Shown: piece by piece, positions 1 through 9,340 of the stretch
How positions within the stretch are numbered: position 1 is the stretch's first letter
Layout of the letters: each line of letters begins with the position of its first letter
DNA from: CAVVIO01 sp963748095
GTDB taxonomy: Bacteria; Bacteroidota; Bacteroidia; Bacteroidales; UBA10428
Assembly (NCBI GenBank): GCA_963748095.1
Contig: CAVVIO010000008.1
Coordinates: forward strand, 118,992-182,991
DNA length: 64,000 nt
Direction of reading: 5' to 3'
The notes under the pieces: model-generated
Databases searched by the model: none
What the model saw: only the letters and a program-made list of their open reading frames with translations
Told to the model about the DNA's origin: nothing
Made by a program: the position numbers and the translations under genes

Positions 1-316
1 ATTCGGCAGTTTTATTTTTATTTTTATCCGAGCGCATCCAGGTATGTGCCTGTAACAGCACAACAAGCGTCCCAATATTAAGTATGTCTTTTAATAAAGC
101 ATAAGTGGGATTGGTTTGAAAGGATTCACCGAAAAGCGATCCCGAAGGAAGAGGTAAAAATCCTATAACCGTTATCAATGCAAATAATCCGGTATATATA
201 CTAAGATGCAAATGCCGGGTATTTTTACCTGCCAATATCTCAGAGACCAGAATGATCAGCATTACAAAGGCGAGCAATAGCTCATATCGCATTAACCAAA
301 AATCTTTAATTGTCAT
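1..316 (-). CDS. nuoN: NADH-quinone oxidoreductase subunit N (partial, 5' end only)
   Basis: The N-terminal ~105 residues of an antiporter-like membrane subunit of complex I; the rest lies beyond the left edge. The reading starts at the ATG at 316-314 (MTIKDFWLMRYELLLAF) and stays open to base 1. The visible part has two hydrophobic stretches (LLLAFVMLIILVSEI and LSIYTGLFALITVIGFL). It begins 26 bases after the nuoM stop, where nuoN sits in nearly all nuo operons. The assignment comes mainly from operon position; the visible N-terminus alone is not diagnostic. Confidence 0.8.
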   Translation of the reverse strand, partial: MTIKDFWLMRYELLLAFVMLIILVSEILAGKNTRHLHLSIYTGLFALITVIGFLPLPSGSLFGESFQTNPTYALLKDILNIGTLVVLLQAHTWMRSDKNKNKTAE

Positions 317-342
317 TATTCCCGCTTTGAATTGTTATATTA

Positions 343-1834
343 TTATAGTAGTCGTTCGATAATAGGTTGTAAACTGTTCAGTATAGTATTTGAAAGCCAC
401 AGAGGAGCAATTCCTATTGCTGCTATCACCAGGATCAATGAAACTGTGCTTAACCTTTCATACCATTGGGCCTTGGGTAATTCCGAAAAATGATCGTTGG
501 TCACCGGACCCAGCAACAATCTTCCGACAACTCTCAGAATATATACTGCCGTAATCACTATGGAAGAAACTGCAACAATGGTAGCAATCCGATGAAAAAG
601 GTCAGGATTCTGGAACGAACCTGTGAATACGGTCATCTCTGCAACAAACCCGCTTAATCCGGGAAGACCCAGAGAAGCCAGACCTGCAATTACATAAGCA
701 ACCGAAAGAAAAGGAATTACCTTCATCAATCCGCCCATTTCGTTAATCATACGGGTATGAGTACGCGAGTAGATCATCCCGATAAGGGCAAAGAAAAGAG
801 CGGTCATCAATCCGTGTGAAATCATTTGCAGGATAGCCCCGTCCATCGACGTCTTATTCATCATTAGTATGGCGAACAGTACCAGTCCGCAGTGACTAAC
901 CGAAGAATAAGCGTTGATATATTTGAGATCTTTTTGCCAAACAGCCCCCAATGCTCCATACACCACACTAATGGTAGTGAGGATAAGAAATATCCAACCC
1001 ATCTGATGAGCAGCTTCCGGCAACAGGTACATAGCCACTCTGAAAGCCCCGTAACCTCCAAGTTTCATTAATACGCCGGCATGCAACATCGAAACAGCAG
1101 TTGGTGCAGAAGCATGGCCATCGGGAGACCATGTATGGAAAGGAAATAAAGCTCCCAGAATACCAAACCCGACAAAAGTAAAGGGAAAGAATAATCGTTG
1201 GGCTTTGATTGGTATCTCTACTTTGGCAATATCGAGAATGCTGAAAGTCAATGGTCCGCCAGAAGGAGCTCGAATTGAAATAAATTCCCAGTAATCCTAC
1301 CAGTAGCAGTGCCGATCCGCCCATAAGCATCAGGGTGAGTTTCATGGCAGAATATTCCTTGGGTCCGGTTCCCCAAATTCCTATTAACAGATACATCGGG
1401 ATAACTGCCAGCTCGTAAAATAAAAACATGGTAAACAGGTCAAGTGAGATGAAGAAACCGAACACTCCCGTTGCCAAAAGAATAAGCGATATAAAAAATT
1501 CTTTACGCAGTGATTCCATCTCCCACGAGGCAAAAACACCGGCAAACACCACAATAGCTGTCAACAAAATCATCGATACCGAAATTCCGTCAATTCCTGT
1601 AATAAGGTGTATATTCAAGCTCTTAAACCAGACATGATCGGTGAAAAAAAGCATTATTGCCGAGTTTCCGGTTTTGCGTTCCGATAAATACAGTACCATT
1701 AACGAAACAGCCAGCACAAGTTGCAAAAACATTCCTATGGCTGCAGTCCACCTGGTCTGATTACGATTTTTACTCAAAACTATCCCGACCATCGTTGCAA
1801 CAGGGATCAACACCAACAAATACAATATGCTCAT
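343..1834 (-). pseudogene. nuoM: NADH-quinone oxidoreductase subunit M, split by a +1 frameshift
   Basis: An antiporter-like proton-pumping subunit of the complex I membrane arm. The N-terminal ~190 residues (MSILYLLVLIPVATM..., including the FYELAVIPMYLLIGIWG segment) read from the ATG at 1834. The C-terminal ~300 residues (FTFVGFGILGALFPFHTWSPDGHA, the conserved lysine/histidine channel region) read in a different frame ending at 343. The two join at TCCTTCTGG (complement of about 1259-1267): deleting one T of the TT pair (plus-strand A1263/A1264) gives ...NSSSSGGPLTFS... and one ORF of ~496 residues, the normal NuoM length. All neighbours are intact, so a sequencing or assembly error is as likely as a real mutation. 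Confidence 0.85.
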
Positions 1835-1898
1835 ACTATTTTTCTTTAAGAGGAAGTTTTTTTACCTTCTTATTTATATTGTTTGACAATTTCTACTA

Positions 1899-3821
1899 TT
1901 ACTGTTGGAACCAATAAAGAATAATCAGCACCAGTCCGATTGCCCCGGACACAAAAACCAGGGCATATTGCTGTAGACGCCCGCTCTGTAATCCCTTGAT
2001 CGATTTAGCTGTGTTCCCGATTATCCAGGCAATGCCATTCATGGCCCCATCAACCACATGCCGGTCGAACCAGGCTATCGGTCGTGAGATAGCGTTAAAA
2101 ATGATTTTCTTCGTTATAAACAGGTATACCTCGTCGATATAAAATTTTTGATAAATTACACTATAAAACCCTCCCATCGCGGTTACAATGCGTTCCGGCA
2201 TAGGCGATTGTCTGCGGTATAATATCCATGCGATGATGATCCCACTAAGTCCGATAGCCACAGATGCCAGGGCCGCACTGACGTGAATTTCCGTAACTAG
2301 AGGTATTCCGTCTGCCGATACAAATTTTCCAAACGGTATTAATCCATCAAATACGGAAGCAAGAGCCATAAAAATCAATGGAATAGTCATAACCAGTGGC
2401 GATTCATGGGGAGTATGATGATACTCCTGATTTTTGCCCCAGAATACATTAAAATATAACCGGAACATATAAAAAGCAGTTATTCCTGCTACAATGTATT
2501 CTATTCCAAAAAGTATTTTATTATGTGCCAGGGCCGCAACAAGGATCTCATCCTTACTGAAGAATCCTGAAAAAGGAGGAATCCCCGAAATTGCAAGACA
2601 GGCAGCCAGAAAGGTAAGATGGGTAATCGGCATGTGTTTTCTCAGGTTTCCCATGTCTTTCATACTGTTGCTGTGTACTGCATGAATGATCGATCCGGCC
2701 CCAAGGAAAAGCAGTCCTTTGAACATGGCGTGTGTGAACAAATGGAACATGGATGCCATGTATCCCAGTCCTTTTTCGCCGCCATATCCCGATACTCCAA
2801 GTGCCAGAATCATATATCCGATCTGCGATAATGTAGAATAGGCCAGCACACGCTTAATATCAAACTGAGTGCAGGCAATGAGTGCCGCAAACAGGGAAGT
2901 AAAGCCACCAATCCAGGCTATTACCTCCAGGATATTCGGAGCATAAAAATGATATACCACAAACATACGGGCTATCAGGTAAACTCCTGCCACTACCATG
3001 GTAGCAGCATGTATAAGTGCCGATACAGGTGTCGGACCTTCCATGGCATCGGGAAGCCAGATATGAAGCGGGAACATGGCCGATTTACCGGCTGCGCCCA
3101 TGAATATCAGCAACATTGCCCAGGAAACTACTGATAAACCCAGGAAACTTGCCCCCGGAATACTGGCAATTACACTGCTGTTTGGATCGGTTAATACTGT
3201 AAAATCGAATGTTTTGGCGTAATACGAAAAAATAAGAATCCCTATCAGAAATCCAAGGTCGGCAAAACGGGTAACGATAAATGCCTTTTTGGAAGCTGCT
3301 ACCGCTGAGGGCCTTTCATAATAAAACCCGATCAGCAGGAAGGAGGAAACTCCTACCAGCTCCCAGAATATATACATCTGGAAAATGTTGGTGGCCAATA
3401 CCAGCCCGAGCATAGAAAATGTGAACAGGGAAAGGAAAGAATAAAACCGTTCAAATCCCTTCTCCCCTTTCATATATCCAAGACTATAAATATGAACCAT
3501 CAGGGAAACTGTGGTAATAACAACCAGCATCATCACCGAGATCGGGTCGAGGTAAATGCCCATTTTTATAACCAGGTTCTGTGTGAAGGCAAGCCAGTTT
3601 ATCTCCCAGGGAATGAGTGTGGGATGTGAAGCTCCAGCAGGTGTAAAGAAATAAAGATAAGCTGTATAATACGATAATACAGTAATGACACCCAATGCCA
3701 GTGTCCCCACTATTCCCGATACTACCGGTTTAAAACGTAACCCCAGCAAACCAATCAGTAAAAACATAAACACAGGTATGGCGGGCACCAATATTACATA
3801 TTGAAAAAGTGAATTATCCAT
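1899..3821 (-). CDS. nuoL: NADH-quinone oxidoreductase subunit L
   Basis: The largest antiporter-like subunit of complex I, at the distal end of the membrane arm, with the long lateral helix that ties the pumping units together. It is 640 residues with many membrane helices. The core proton-antiporter signature is visible around LLIFMGAAGKSAMFPLHIWL (lysine on a broken helix), then DAMEGPTPVSALIHAATMV and LAYSTLSQIGYM. The C-terminal quarter is more charged and ends in a further hydrophobic stretch, as expected for the lateral helix and anchor. It lies 64 bases before nuoM and 65 bases after nuoK on the same strand. Length and motifs are normal for the family. Confidence 0.96.
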   Translation of the reverse strand: MDNSLFQYVILVPAIPVFMFLLIGLLGLRFKPVVSGIVGTLALGVITVLSYYTAYLYFFTPAGASHPTLIPWEINWLAFTQNLVIKMGIYLDPISVMMLVVITTVSLMVHIYSLGYMKGEKGFERFYSFLSLFTFSMLGLVLATNIFQMYIFWELVGVSSFLLIGFYYERPSAVAASKKAFIVTRFADLGFLIGILIFSYYAKTFDFTVLTDPNSSVIASIPGASFLGLSVVSWAMLLIFMGAAGKSAMFPLHIWLPDAMEGPTPVSALIHAATMVVAGVYLIARMFVVYHFYAPNILEVIAWIGGFTSLFAALIACTQFDIKRVLAYSTLSQIGYMILALGVSGYGGEKGLGYMASMFHLFTHAMFKGLLFLGAGSIIHAVHSNSMKDMGNLRKHMPITHLTFLAACLAISGIPPFSGFFSKDEILVAALAHNKILFGIEYIVAGITAFYMFRLYFNVFWGKNQEYHHTPHESPLVMTIPLIFMALASVFDGLIPFGKFVSADGIPLVTEIHVSAALASVAIGLSGIIIAWILYRRQSPMPERIVTAMGGFYSVIYQKFYIDEVYLFITKKIIFNAISRPIAWFDRHVVDGAMNGIAWIIGNTAKSIKGLQSGRLQQYALVFVSGAIGLVLIILYWFQQ

Positions 3822-3886
3822 GATATTTCTTAAATACTTTAATGTTCTTCAATTTCAGATTTGCTTTTATTTTTACATTATATCCA

Positions 3887-4204
3887 TTAATGTTTCATCT
3901 CCACCATATTGTCTGCTTCAATAGAAGCAAATCTTCTGTAAATATTAATGATCAGTGCTATGGCTACAGAAGCTTCGGCAGCTGCAATGGCAATAATAAT
4001 AATACTGAAAAACTGCCCCTGTAGTTCATCCGGATACAGATAACGGTTAAATGTTACAAAATTCAGGTTAACTGCATTCAGCATCAGTTCAATTGCCATT
4101 AATACGGTTATCAGGTTGCGGCGTACTATAAATCCGAAGATCCCGATAAAAAACATAAGGGCACTAACGATCAAAAAATAGCTTATTGGAATTCCTTTGT
4201 ACAT
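3887..4204 (-). CDS. nuoK: NADH-quinone oxidoreductase subunit K
   Basis: A small three-helix membrane subunit of complex I (105 residues, the usual size). The helices are YFLIVSALMFFIGIFGFIV, a second containing VLMAIELMLNAVNLNF with the two membrane glutamates typical of NuoK (one in AIELML), and a third FFSIIIIAIAAAEASVAIAL. These glutamates belong to the chain of charged residues that carries protons between the quinone site and the antiporters. It sits between nuoJ and nuoL in the standard order, 20 bases after nuoJ. Confidence 0.96.
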   Translation of the reverse strand: MYKGIPISYFLIVSALMFFIGIFGFIVRRNLITVLMAIELMLNAVNLNFVTFNRYLYPDELQGQFFSIIIIAIAAAEASVAIALIINIYRRFASIEADNMVEMKH

Positions 4205-4224
4205 TTTTATTCAATATTCAGTTT

Positions 4225-4740
4225 TTACGATTGTTCCTTTTCTTTTTTTGCAATAATAATGGACCCGATCATGGCAGCCAGTAAAAGAATACTGATTACC
4301 TCGAAGGGTAATGCATAGCCGTTCTCCCCTTTACCTACCAGCTGGTTTCCTATTACTTTCATGTTTGTAACAATAGCCGGATTAGTAGTTGCCTGAAAAT
4401 GGTGTTGCATAATTGCCCATATTGCGGTTATCAGTCCCACCAATACCAGTGAGCTTCCTGCCAGTAAAATGGACCAATGAGGCCTTTCAAATTTATAACT
4501 TATATGACTGGTAAGCAGGATAGAGAAAATAATCAAAACCACAATACCTCCGGCATATACCGTAAGCTGCACCCCTGCCAGAAACTGATAGTTTAATATA
4601 AAATAAAGACCGGCTGTTGCGATCAGAACGAATAACAAAAATACTGCTGCACGCAGGATTCTTCTTGTGAATACAGATAATACGGAAAATATCAGAATTA
4701 CTGCAGCAAACAGGCAGAACATGATCAGATGAGGACTCAT
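4225..4740 (-). CDS. nuoJ: NADH-quinone oxidoreductase subunit J
   Basis: A membrane subunit of complex I, 171 residues and about five helices, including AAVFLLFVLIATAGLYFIL followed by GVQLTVYAGGIVVLIIFSI, the conserved TM3 region with the pi-bulge tyrosine/glycines (VYAGGIVVL). The last helix (FEVISILLLAAMIGSIIIA) is followed by a charged tail KKEKEQS. The start overlaps the nuoI stop by 4 bases, suggesting translational coupling. Length and order are normal for the family. Confidence 0.95.
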   Translation of the reverse strand: MSPHLIMFCLFAAVILIFSVLSVFTRRILRAAVFLLFVLIATAGLYFILNYQFLAGVQLTVYAGGIVVLIIFSILLTSHISYKFERPHWSILLAGSSLVLVGLITAIWAIMQHHFQATTNPAIVTNMKVIGNQLVGKGENGYALPFEVISILLLAAMIGSIIIAKKEKEQS

Positions 4741-5219
4741 TCTTTAACGTCTTTTTTTAAGGTGGAACCTGGTTTATTTAAAACTTTGGTGAGTTTATGG
4801 CGGTCAAAAACGGCGTGTTCAAACTCTTGTGAAAATTCCAATGCATTCGAAGGACATGTTTTTACACATAACCCGCAAAAAGTACACATCGACAAATGAT
4901 AAATATGTTTATCGATCACCCGTACACTTTTCCCATCAGTATTGGTTTCTTTTTTAGAAATGATCTCGATCGAACCATTCGGACAATTTATTTCACATAT
5001 CCCGCACCCGGTGCAACGATGCTGGTTATTTTCATCATGCGGCATCACCACTTCTCCCTTGAAGCGGTCGAACATTTTTAACTCATCCCGGTTTTCGGGG
5101 TAACGTTGAGTAACGATCTCTCCGGGATGTATGAAATAGTGACCTGTGACTTTCATTCCCTTCAACAGAGAACCAATCCCGAAAAAAATTTCTTTAAAAT
5201 AATTACTTACTCTTCTCAT
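4737..5219 (-). CDS. nuoI: NADH-quinone oxidoreductase subunit I (2x[4Fe-4S])
   Basis: The ferredoxin-like subunit that carries clusters N6a and N6b towards the quinone site in the connecting domain of complex I. Two complete CxxCxxCxxxCP motifs are visible: CTGCGICEINCP and CTFCGLCVKTCP. It has 160 residues; the N-terminus carries a short amphipathic segment (YFKEIFFGIGSLLKGM) that docks NuoI on the membrane arm in known structures. It lies between nuoH (23 bases upstream) and nuoJ (4-base overlap). Because nuoEFG are absent, this is one of the points where an alternative electron donor might dock. Confidence 0.96.
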   Translation of the reverse strand: MRRVSNYFKEIFFGIGSLLKGMKVTGHYFIHPGEIVTQRYPENRDELKMFDRFKGEVVMPHDENNQHRCTGCGICEINCPNGSIEIISKKETNTDGKSVRVIDKHIYHLSMCTFCGLCVKTCPSNALEFSQEFEHAVFDRHKLTKVLNKPGSTLKKDVKE

Positions 5220-5242
5220 ATTTTATTACTTGTTCCCTGTTG

Positions 5243-6331
5243 TTAAAAATACCATCCCATAAGGACGACAAACGCAATTACAAGGGTATTTAACATATTA
5301 ATCGGTAATAAATATTTCCATTCGAGTGTTAACAACTGGTCGATACGTAAACGCGGAAATGTCCACTTGAACCACATGATCAGGAATATTAACACCCCTA
5401 CTTTACCAAAAAACCAGACCAGGGGAGGTATAAAATCCATCACATGATTGAATGCGGTAAAACCATAAATATGAAAGGGAAGCCAGCCACCGAAAAAAAC
5501 GGTGGTTGCAACTGCTGCCACGATAAACATGTTTATGTATTCAGCCAAAAAGAAAAATGCGAATTTAATCCCCGAATATTCCGTATGAAATCCGGCGGTT
5601 AGTTCCGATTCAGCTTCAGCCAGATCGAATGGTCCCCTGTTAGTTTCTGCAGTACTGGCTACGATGAAAATAATAAAAGCAATGAATATGGGTATATGTC
5701 CTTTAAATATCCACCATCCGTCGGCCTGGCTCTGAATGATCTCCGACAATTGCATGGTTCCCGAAAAGATAACAACCGATAACAAAGAAAGCCCCACAGA
5801 CAGCTCATAACTGATCACCTGCGCCCCGCTTCGCATGGCCCCTATCAGGGAATATTTGCTGTTACTCGACCAGCCTGCCAGTAAAATACCAATCACACCC
5901 AGCGACGAAACAGCAATTATATAAAATATGCCGATGTTGAAATCGATTGCCTGAAGCCCCTTCGAAAAAGGAATTGCTCCTATTGCCAGAAAAGTGGCAA
6001 TCACTACTATAAACGGGGCAATATTAAAAAGTAGCTTATCCGCATTTGTGGTAGTGATTAATTCCTTGGTGATCAGCTTGATGAGATCCGCCACCGTTTG
6101 CAACAAACCTTTAGGCCCCACACGATCGGGACCCAGCCGATTTTGCATCACAGCGCAAACTTTCCTTTCGGCATACACCAGGAAAAGTCCCAGAATGGCA
6201 TAAAATGTAAGCATCACCACACCGGTTATGAGCATTTCAGTGGTTGTTGCCCAAAAGGGGGAAAGATTTTGGTTCAGCACTTTGTCGATGCTGGTGGTTA
6301 CCGTCGATAAATCATAAATACTGAATGACAT
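5243..6331 (-). CDS. nuoH: NADH-quinone oxidoreductase subunit H
   Basis: The membrane subunit that with NuoB and NuoD forms the quinone-binding cavity. It has 362 residues and about eight helices. Diagnostic stretches are ERKVCAVMQNRLGPDRVGP (the ERK...Q.R.GP loop near the quinone channel), ETNRGPFDLAEAESELTAGFHTEYSG (acidic loop) and WFKWTFPRLRIDQL near the C-terminus. The ~40-residue N-terminal extension before the first helix is longer than in E. coli. It lies 23 bases before nuoI and 73 bases after nuoD. Confidence 0.96.
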   Translation of the reverse strand: MSFSIYDLSTVTTSIDKVLNQNLSPFWATTTEMLITGVVMLTFYAILGLFLVYAERKVCAVMQNRLGPDRVGPKGLLQTVADLIKLITKELITTTNADKLLFNIAPFIVVIATFLAIGAIPFSKGLQAIDFNIGIFYIIAVSSLGVIGILLAGWSSNSKYSLIGAMRSGAQVISYELSVGLSLLSVVIFSGTMQLSEIIQSQADGWWIFKGHIPIFIAFIIFIVASTAETNRGPFDLAEAESELTAGFHTEYSGIKFAFFFLAEYINMFIVAAVATTVFFGGWLPFHIYGFTAFNHVMDFIPPLVWFFGKVGVLIFLIMWFKWTFPRLRIDQLLTLEWKYLLPINMLNTLVIAFVVLMGWYF

Positions 6332-6404
6332 AAGTATAATCGATTCTTTTTTTATTACAACTATATATATTTTATCAGTCGCAAGGCAGTTTTAATTGAT
6401 CTGT

Positions 6405-7529
6405 TTACCGGTCAATATCCGGGATGACCAGATCGAGGGAACCGCTGATAGCAATCAGGTCGGCGATTTTATTCCCTTCTGCCAATTTACTGATGACAAA
6501 TAGATTACTGAAATTAGGCGACCTGAATTTAACCCGGTAAGGAGTTTTATTCCCATCGCTGATAATATATACACCCAGTTCACCCCGGGCCGTCTCTACA
6601 CGTTGATAATATTCTCCTTCCGGAAGTTTAATGATCGGTTTCATTTTAGCTGTATAGGGGCCTTCAGGAATATTGTCCACCAGTTGTTCCAGTATATTAA
6701 GTGATTCATGGAACTCGTCCATCCTCACTTTATAGCGGGCAAAAGTATCGCCTTCTGTGTATAATATTTCTTTGAAATCAACCCTGTCATAAGCACTGTA
6801 AGGAGCAATCTTACGTATGTCGCATGCAAAACCCGACCCACGTCCAGAAGGACCGGTAACACCATAATCAATGGCTTCCTCCCGGGTAAGCGGACCTATG
6901 CCCTTTGTCCTTTCACGAAAAATGACATTATTGGTCAACAGGTCGTCATATTCCGGAAGTTTTTTCCTGAAATAGGGGATAAACTCTTTTATGCGTTTTT
7001 GAAAATCAGGATGTATATCATTCATTAAGCCTCCCGGACAATTATAGCTGTGGAGAAGGCGGGAGCCAAACGATTCCTCAAAAATATCCAGTATCTTTTC
7101 ACGATCGCGCATTCCATAAAAAAATGAAGTTAATCCCCCTAAGTCCATTCCAAAGGCACTCCACCATAACTGATGCGAGGCAATACGGGTAAGTTCGGAA
7201 AGAATGGTACGAATCACTTTTACCCGTTCGGGAATTTCGGTCTCCAGCGCATTTTCCACACAAAGACAAACTGCTTCATTATTAATATGTGCAGAAAGGT
7301 AATCCATACGATCAGTCAGATGGATGATCTGTTGGTACGTATCTTTTTCGCACATCTTTTCAATACCCCGGTGAATGTATCCGCAGTGCGGAATCACTTT
7401 CGCAACGGTTTCTCCGTGCAAAGTGACTTCAAACCGTAATACTCCGTGAGTGGAAGGATGCTGTGGTCCGACATTGACCACATATTCATCATTTTCTTTT
7501 ATAAATACGTGTTTAACTACCTCCGCCAT
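6405..7529 (-). CDS. nuoD: NADH-quinone oxidoreductase subunit D
   Basis: The 49-kDa-type subunit of the peripheral arm, derived from the large subunit of [NiFe] hydrogenases, lining the quinone pocket. It has 374 residues, the length of stand-alone NuoD, and is not fused to NuoC. Visible motifs include VNVGPQHPSTHGVLR near the N-terminus (the histidine loop contacting quinone), HCGYIHRGIEKM, GPSGRGSGFACDIRK and the C-terminal SLDLVIPDIDR. The hydrogenase Ni-Fe cysteines are absent, as expected. The upstream nuoC stop is 69 bases away. Confidence 0.97.
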   Translation of the reverse strand: MAEVVKHVFIKENDEYVVNVGPQHPSTHGVLRFEVTLHGETVAKVIPHCGYIHRGIEKMCEKDTYQQIIHLTDRMDYLSAHINNEAVCLCVENALETEIPERVKVIRTILSELTRIASHQLWWSAFGMDLGGLTSFFYGMRDREKILDIFEESFGSRLLHSYNCPGGLMNDIHPDFQKRIKEFIPYFRKKLPEYDDLLTNNVIFRERTKGIGPLTREEAIDYGVTGPSGRGSGFACDIRKIAPYSAYDRVDFKEILYTEGDTFARYKVRMDEFHESLNILEQLVDNIPEGPYTAKMKPIIKLPEGEYYQRVETARGELGVYIISDGNKTPYRVKFRSPNFSNLFVISKLAEGNKIADLIAISGSLDLVIPDIDR

Positions 7530-7598
7530 ATCTTATCCGTTAATTCAGTGCCCGCTGTTTTTTTCCTTATCATATTTTGTTTCTTCCTATAGGAATTA

Positions 7599-8057
7599 TT
7601 ATAATTCAAGCATATTAATATCATCCGAATAATCCTTTCGCAACGGATATCCCACCCAGTCTTCATCCAGGAACAATCGTCGCATGTCGGGATGATTATT
7701 AAAACCTATACCAAACAGATCGAAAACCTCCCTTTCGTGATGTTCGGCCGTGCGCCAGATATCACATACAGTATCTACTAATGGATTATCACGATCAGTG
7801 ATGTTTACCTTTAATACAATGGTATGTCCGAATTCTGTCGAGGTAAGATGATAAACCACAGTAAACCTGTCAATCCAGTCCACTCCGGTAAGGTTGATCA
7901 GATAATCGAACCGGGTTTCTATATCTTCTTTTAGCTGCCTGGCAAAACTGACCAGTTTTTCCGGAGAAACAGTTACCTCAATATATTGATTCCCCTCAGC
8001 AATCGACACATCCGGATTTAATTGCCGGAATTTTTCTTTGAGCAGTTCTTTTTCCAT
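7599..8057 (-). CDS. nuoC: NADH-quinone oxidoreductase subunit C
   Basis: The 30-kDa-type peripheral arm subunit of complex I, 152 residues. The family signature is visible in the second half: WRTAEHHEREVFDLFGIGF, then HPDMRRLFLDEDWVGYPLRKDY. It has no cofactor and acts structurally next to NuoD and NuoB. It is shorter than the E. coli fused NuoCD, whose second half is supplied here by the separate nuoD gene. It lies 23 bases after nuoB. Confidence 0.95.
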   Translation of the reverse strand: MEKELLKEKFRQLNPDVSIAEGNQYIEVTVSPEKLVSFARQLKEDIETRFDYLINLTGVDWIDRFTVVYHLTSTEFGHTIVLKVNITDRDNPLVDTVCDIWRTAEHHEREVFDLFGIGFNNHPDMRRLFLDEDWVGYPLRKDYSDDINMLEL

Positions 8058-8080
8058 TTTTTGAGAACGGGATTATCCCT

Positions 8081-8644
8081 TTAAATAAAATCTTTTGTGG
8101 GATCGTTGGTTTTTCTAGATAAAGTATTGGTTTTGATTTTTCGCTGGAGCTGCATGACTCCATAAAGAAGGGCTTCGGGCCGCGGCGGGCAACCGGGAAC
8201 ATAAACATCTACCGGAATAATATGATCCACACCGCGAACTACAGAATAGGAGTTATAATAAAAGGGACCTCCCGAAATTGCGCAGGCGCCCATGGCGATT
8301 ACGTATTTGGGATCGGCCATCTGATCGTAAAGTCGTTTTAATACAGGGGCCATTTTATGAACAATGGTGCCTGCTACTACAATTACGTCGGCCTGACGGG
8401 GTGTAGCACGGTAAACTTCGATGCCAAAACGGGCAAAGTCATGCCGCGGAGCACCCGCCGCCATCATCTCAATACCACAGCAACTGGTTGCAAATGTCAA
8501 CGGCCAAACCGAATTGGACCTTCCCCAGTTGATGATATTATCCACACTGCTCAATAAAATATTCCCACCTGATTTCTTTAAGATATCCAACGAATCATTA
8601 TCGTTGAAATCCTCTTCATTCATCGATTTAATCTTTACTGCCAT
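8081..8644 (-). CDS. nuoB: NADH-quinone oxidoreductase subunit B (cluster N2)
   Basis: Carries the terminal [4Fe-4S] cluster N2 that reduces quinone. It has 187 residues. The cluster ligands are visible as the tandem cysteines in ATSCCGIEMMA, a third in MGACAISGGPF and the fourth in VPGCPPRPEALLYG. RHDFARFGIEVYRATPRQADV is also typical of the family. The start overlaps the nuoA stop by 10 bases, suggesting coupled translation. The short N-terminal extension (KIKSMNEEDFNDNDSLDIL) is not conserved in E. coli NuoB. Confidence 0.96.
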   Translation of the reverse strand: MAVKIKSMNEEDFNDNDSLDILKKSGGNILLSSVDNIINWGRSNSVWPLTFATSCCGIEMMAAGAPRHDFARFGIEVYRATPRQADVIVVAGTIVHKMAPVLKRLYDQMADPKYVIAMGACAISGGPFYYNSYSVVRGVDHIIPVDVYVPGCPPRPEALLYGVMQLQRKIKTNTLSRKTNDPTKDFI

Positions 8645-8985
8645 TTTAAAGCTTTCTTTTTCCAGGCATATAATAAACCCAGTCCCAACACAAAAAAGAA
8701 AATGAAAATCTCAATAAAGGCATTCATTCCCATGTCTTTCATTACCGTGCCCCATGGATATATAAATACAATCTCTACATCGAACACAAGGTAAATAATT
8801 GCAAACAGGTAATACCCTACATTAAATTGTATCCACGAATTTCCCTTTGCGGGAATTCCACATTCGTATGCTTCAAATTTTGATGGGTTCCAGGATTTGG
8901 GTGAAATAAAGGAGGCTAAAATTACTGCTATCCCAACAAGAACGGTACCTGCCAGGAAAAAAACTACCAACGCTTCACTTTTCAT
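8635..8985 (-). CDS. nuoA: NADH-quinone oxidoreductase subunit A
   Basis: The first gene of the nuo operon: a three-helix membrane subunit of 116 residues near the quinone cavity. Helix 1 is ALVVFFLAGTVLVGIAVILASF, followed by the conserved loop SKFEAYECGIPAKGNS with the family cysteine (YECG). The next helices (FAIIYLVFDVEIVFIYPW and IEIFIFFFVLGLGLLYAW) carry the typical FDVE acidic motif. The gene runs into nuoB with a 10-base overlap. A candidate promoter lies about 130 bases upstream. Confidence 0.96.
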   Translation of the reverse strand: MKSEALVVFFLAGTVLVGIAVILASFISPKSWNPSKFEAYECGIPAKGNSWIQFNVGYYLFAIIYLVFDVEIVFIYPWGTVMKDMGMNAFIEIFIFFFVLGLGLLYAWKKKALKWQ

Positions 8986-9340
8986 ATTTAATCAATTTCC
9001 ACTTCAAATGATAAAAACAAATAACTATTGCTTTGTGTTGACTTTTTTTTGCAGCTTTCTACGAAAGCATCCTAAAAATGTTCTTATAAATGCATATAGA
9101 TATATATTCTTAGATGCAAATCTATAAATATATTGAGGTGCAAATTTATAATTAAATAACAATACGATTTGATAATAAAGACTTATTTGTCTCTAATTTG
9201 GAATTCGTTTAAATTAACATACCTCTGCTTCCGGAAAATTTTCAATATAGTCAATGACGGGTCATGTCGCTGATTTTATAGCATTGCGTATATAAATTAA
9301 TTATTTATATATTATGGAAAAAGAGTATCGCAAATAACTT
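8986..9340. other. Intergenic: nuo operon leader region
   Basis: A 355-base AT-rich spacer between the 3' end of rnr and the start of nuoA, both on the minus strand. It holds the candidate nuoA promoter (9117-9144) and no convincing coding frame. I see no clear hairpin with a T-run that would terminate rnr transcription, so some read-through into nuo is possible. Confidence 0.6.
9117..9144 (-). promoter_or_regulatory. Candidate Bacteroidota promoter of the nuo operon
   Basis: On the minus strand, TAGATTTG (complement of 9117-9124) matches the phylum's -7 element TAnnTTTG exactly, and TTTG (complement of 9141-9144) sits where the -33 element is expected. The 16-base spacer is a little shorter than the usual 19-21. 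It implies a leader of about 125 bases before nuoA. Confidence 0.45.

Noticed and set aside
1657..1917. Plus-strand frames of 60-90 codons inside nuoM, nuoL and other nuo genes
   Set aside because: They are antisense shadows of clearly conserved minus-strand genes.
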